A stretch of DNA of 64,000 nt. Origin: an uncultured Clostridia bacterium (GTDB lineage: Bacteria > Bacillota > Clostridia > Christensenellales > Borkfalkiaceae). Positions 61,849 to 64,000 of the stretch are shown piece by piece. Within the stretch, counting starts at the first letter, position 1; each line of letters begins with the position of its first letter. Position numbers and translations under genes: made by a program. The stretch covers positions 1 through 64,000 of the forward strand of contig CANRCK010000002.1 in NCBI GenBank assembly GCA_947629095.1. Reading direction: 5' to 3'. Below the pieces are notes generated by a model, which searched no databases, was not told where the DNA came from, and was given only the letters and a program-made list of their open reading frames with translations.

Positions 61849-62052
61849 TCAGATATTATAACGCTTTTTGAATTTGTCAACACGGCCGCCAGTATCAACC
61901 AACTTCTGCTTACCGGTAAAGAAAGGATGGCACTTGTTGCAGATATCCACTTTGAGGACGTCGGTCTTTTTGGTGGTACCCGTTGTGAACGTTGCACCGC
62001 AAGCGCATACAACCGTAACCTCGTGATAATCGGGATGTATATCGGGCTTCAT
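61849..62052 (-). CDS. rpmE: 50S ribosomal protein L31, zinc-binding form
   Basis: L31 bridges the ribosomal subunits. The 67-residue protein has four metal ligands (CACG and [13 protein letters not shown]), marking the zinc-containing C+ type rather than the zinc-free paralogue used under zinc shortage. It begins [12 protein letters not shown] and ends [10 protein letters not shown], the normal extent. An AGAGGTG ribosome-binding site precedes the ATG. The order rpmE, prmC, prfA is common in Firmicutes. Confidence 0.97.
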   Translation of the reverse strand: MKPDIHPDYHEVTVVCACGATFTTGTTKKTDVLKVDICNKCHPFFTGKQKLVDTGGRVDKFKKRYNI

Positions 62053-62089
62053 AATTTCACCTCTCGCACGTTTTCTTGAATACTCATCT

Positions 62090-62118
62090 ATTATATATAA
62101 TTAATTGCGGCAAGTCAA
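62090..62118 (-). promoter_or_regulatory. Promoter of rpmE
   Basis: On the minus strand TTGACT (62113-62118), 17 bases, perfect TATAAT (62090-62095). Confidence 0.85.
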
Positions 62119-62196
62119 TTGTTTTTTGCGGCGATTAAAAAAATTTACCGCAAAATACGTAAAATAGTTATCTTTTGCTTTTTTTATGAAATATAG

Positions 62197-62225
62197 TTGC
62201 AAATCGGCGCAAAATAGCGTATAAT
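62197..62225 (+). promoter_or_regulatory. Promoter of the alcohol-dehydrogenase-like gene (very short leader)
   Basis: TTGCAA (62197-62202), 17 bases, perfect TATAAT (62220-62225). The ATG at 62238 is twelve bases after the -10 box, so the leader is about six bases. Confidence 0.82.
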
Positions 62226-62237
62226 GAGCTATAAGCT

Positions 62238-63260
62238 ATGGATAATTGGGTATTAAAGGGACCGCAAACGCTCATAAACGAACCCGTGAGCTTAAATATA
62301 GTTTCTCCCACACAGGTCAAGGTTAAGGTTTCACACCTTCTCTTGACCGATTTCGACACGCAGATTTTTACAGGCGCGGCGGAACCCGCATATCCCAAAA
62401 CCATAGGGCGCGCCGCGGTGGGCATTGTTACCGAAGTCGGCGAAAACTGCTATGGCATAGAAAAGAACCAAAGAGTTTATTTTGAGCCTACGCGGGCGTG
62501 CGGTCATTGCCTTGCGTGCCTTTCGGGCAAGCCCCGCAACTGCACCTCCGTTTTGACCGCGGGAAAGGATTTTGACGGCTTTATGCGCGATTTTGTGGTG
62601 TGCGAATACAGCGAAGTTGCACCCCTCCCCGCCGCAGTGGACGATGTTAAGGCTCTGTGCATAGAATCCGTGGGAATTGCGGAAAATATTTACGATAAAC
62701 TTAATCTCTCCGCAGGTCAGAGAGTTGCGGTGGTCGGCGCCGACTTTACGGGCAATATAATTGCGCAGGTGCTGCAATACCACAAGGTTATTCCCATCGT
62801 TATAGACAACAACCTCGAACACCTCGATAAAATCAAAAAGTGCGGTATGTATTACGCTTTTACCGCCGACGACGACCTTATTGCCAATATTACCAATGCC
62901 ACGGGCGGGCACCTGTGCGACGCCGCGATATACAGCGGCAACTCCCGTCTGCCCCTATCCCTTTCCACAAGGCTTGTAGCCCACGGTAAGACGGTGGTGA
63001 TTTCGAGCATAGCGGCGGTCACGGCGCCCATGGACGCGCGCGATATACTTGCAAAAAACCTGACCGTGTTCGGCGTTTCGGACGCATACGACTACACGGA
63101 CGCGGTTATAAATATGCTTATTCACGGCGCCGTGAACATAGACGTATTCGAAAAGGAAATTTTGAGCGAATACGACCCCGTTGCGCTTTTAAAGGCGCGC
63201 TGCACCAATTCCCCGGGCATTAAAAAAACGAAGATGACCGTACTGAAAATGATCCTCTGA
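62238..63260 (+). CDS. Medium-chain alcohol-dehydrogenase-like protein lacking catalytic zinc ligands
   Basis: A 340-residue MDR-family protein. The structural zinc site is intact (CGHCLACLSGKPRNC, about residues 91-105), but the catalytic site is not: the usual CGTD is LLTD (about 35-38) and the usual GHE is GRA (about 57-59). The nucleotide-binding glycine motif is degenerate (VVGADFTGNIIAQ). The protein may use another chemistry, such as a zinc-free reduction, or may have lost activity. The coding frame is intact with normal codon use. The start has no ribosome-binding site and is nearly leaderless. It is followed 17 bases later by a phospholipase D-type gene. Confidence 0.83.
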   Translation: MDNWVLKGPQTLINEPVSLNIVSPTQVKVKVSHLLLTDFDTQIFTGAAEPAYPKTIGRAAVGIVTEVGENCYGIEKNQRVYFEPTRACGHCLACLSGKPRNCTSVLTAGKDFDGFMRDFVVCEYSEVAPLPAAVDDVKALCIESVGIAENIYDKLNLSAGQRVAVVGADFTGNIIAQVLQYHKVIPIVIDNNLEHLDKIKKCGMYYAFTADDDLIANITNATGGHLCDAAIYSGNSRLPLSLSTRLVAHGKTVVISSIAAVTAPMDARDILAKNLTVFGVSDAYDYTDAVINMLIHGAVNIDVFEKEILSEYDPVALLKARCTNSPGIKKTKMTVLKMIL

Positions 63261-63277
63261 GCCTGCGCTTACATTAT

Positions 63278-64000
63278 ATGCGCTTTTTAAGAACCGTATT
63301 CACACTTAACTTTTTATATATAGTATTAATTGCGGCGCAGATTGCCGCAATTATTTTTTTATGCCTGTACGTCCCCTCGGTAATCCCCCTTGCGGCGGCG
63401 TACGCGGGCACGTTTTTGCTTTCGGGGCTTACGGCGGCGGTGCTGCTTGTGCGCTGCGGCAGCTCCGAGGCTAAATGCGCGTGGTTTTTGCCCATAGCCG
63501 CCATTCCCGTGGCGGGGGCAGTAATATATCTCATTGCAACGGCGGGCAAAAAAAAATACGGAACGCTCAAAGTGCGCGCAAACGCTTTAAGCCCCGAGGG
63601 CGCATGCGCAAACTCGGTGTGCGGAACGTGCGAAGCGGGCTATGATTTTGCAGTTTACTTTAAGGACGGCGCAAAGCTGTTCAACAGGCTGTTTTTTGAG
63701 ATGGAAAAGGCAAAAAACTCAATATATATTGAGTTTTTTATAGTAAGCGCCGGCAGCGTCTTCGACCGTTTTGTTGCGGCTTTGAGGCAGGCGAAAGCCA
63801 ACGGCGCAACGGTAAAAATGCTGATAGACGGCGTAGGCTCGGCGTTCAAATTGCGGCGGAAGGACGTAAACCGCCTTAAAGAGGCGGGCGCGGAAGTAAA
63901 AGTTTTCCGCAGAATCACTCCCTTCCCGCGGTCCCGCCTGAACTTCCGCGACCACCGCAAAATTATAACCATAGACGGTAAGGTTGCGTTTACGGGCGGG
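63278..64000 (+). CDS. cls: Cardiolipin synthase-like phospholipase D protein (partial)
   Basis: This open frame of 241 codons has no stop before the window edge. Two N-terminal hydrophobic segments (about 8-30 and 36-60) and a further one around 70-85 anchor it. A phospholipase D domain follows (AVYFKDGAKLFNRLF, SIYIEFFIVSAG, ANGATVKMLIDGVGS), with the first HKD motif complete at the edge: DHRKIITIDGKVAFTGG. Cardiolipin synthases of this type join two phosphatidylglycerols and need a second HKD motif, which would lie beyond 64000. The start ATG at 63278 is close to the upstream stop; no clear ribosome-binding site is seen. Confidence 0.88.
   Translation, partial: MRFLRTVFTLNFLYIVLIAAQIAAIIFLCLYVPSVIPLAAAYAGTFLLSGLTAAVLLVRCGSSEAKCAWFLPIAAIPVAGAVIYLIATAGKKKYGTLKVRANALSPEGACANSVCGTCEAGYDFAVYFKDGAKLFNRLFFEMEKAKNSIYIEFFIVSAGSVFDRFVAALRQAKANGATVKMLIDGVGSAFKLRRKDVNRLKEAGAEVKVFRRITPFPRSRLNFRDHRKIITIDGKVAFTGG

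Noticed and set aside
1-64000. tRNA, rRNA, transposase or integrase genes
   Set aside because: I saw no cloverleaf with a GTTCGA-type loop in the intergenic regions, no rRNA motifs, and no recombinase or transposase motifs in any frame. A covariance-model scan would settle the RNA part.

Overview
This 64-kb window (about 50% G+C by eye) looks like chromosome from an anaerobic, low-redox Firmicutes lineage, most likely an uncultured gut-type member of the Clostridia. The evidence is an oxygen-sensitive class III ribonucleotide reductase (nrdD/nrdG), the NADH-sensing repressor Rex, a membrane pyrophosphatase with the K+-dependent signature, LicD, an rpmE - DUF1385/PrmC fusion - prfA block, no LPS or outer-membrane genes, and frequent GTG/TTG starts. 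There are no rRNA genes, recognisable tRNAs, CRISPR arrays, transposases or phage genes. The first base coincides with the first base of a repeat, so the window may begin at a contig end.

Layout. 1-480 holds two repeat elements. 496-2213 is a two-component system. 2425-5472 holds a GT4 glycosyltransferase and an O-antigen-ligase-like protein on the plus strand. 5535-24473 is one tightly packed minus-strand unit of 18 genes, from one strong promoter (24545-24573) to one terminator (5484-5524). It makes UDP-GlcNAc precursors (GlmS, GlmM and a GlmU-like beta-helix protein), a 4-amino-4,6-dideoxy sugar (PglF/PglE-like), a lipid-linked start (PglC-like phosphoglycosyltransferase), glycosyl transfers, LicD/IspD-type polyol-phosphate decoration, dTDP-rhamnose (RfbABDC), and a Wzx/Wzy pair: a complete surface polysaccharide factory.

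24813-31719 carries an NSS transporter, an orphan RND pump, a small membrane protein, Rex and a ROK sugar kinase. The kinase promoter overlaps a perfect palindrome. 31878-35341 is dUTPase, NrdG and NrdD with NrdR-type boxes upstream. 35617-36045 is a small HNH nuclease that appears to be transcribed without a leader. 36159-39678 is a five-gene operon of an SPFH protein, two membrane proteins, a ribbon-helix-helix regulator and an ATP-grasp ligase, behind a tandem-palindrome operator. 39717-48671 is glycerol kinase followed by the conserved rseP/dxr/cdsA/uppS/frr/pyrH/tsf/rpsB block.

49509-52136 encodes an 875-residue prepilin-like surface protein whose central segment is strikingly AT-rich. 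Its upstream region has a 21-bp inverted repeat enclosing divergent promoters, next to a duplicated mini-element and a repeat cluster; this is the most unusual part of the window. 52827-63260 returns to ordinary genes: a MacB/FtsX-type ABC transporter, membrane pyrophosphatase, cysteine synthase, RF1, the DUF1385-PrmC fusion, L31, and an alcohol-dehydrogenase-like protein that has lost catalytic zinc ligands. A cardiolipin-synthase-like gene runs off the right edge.
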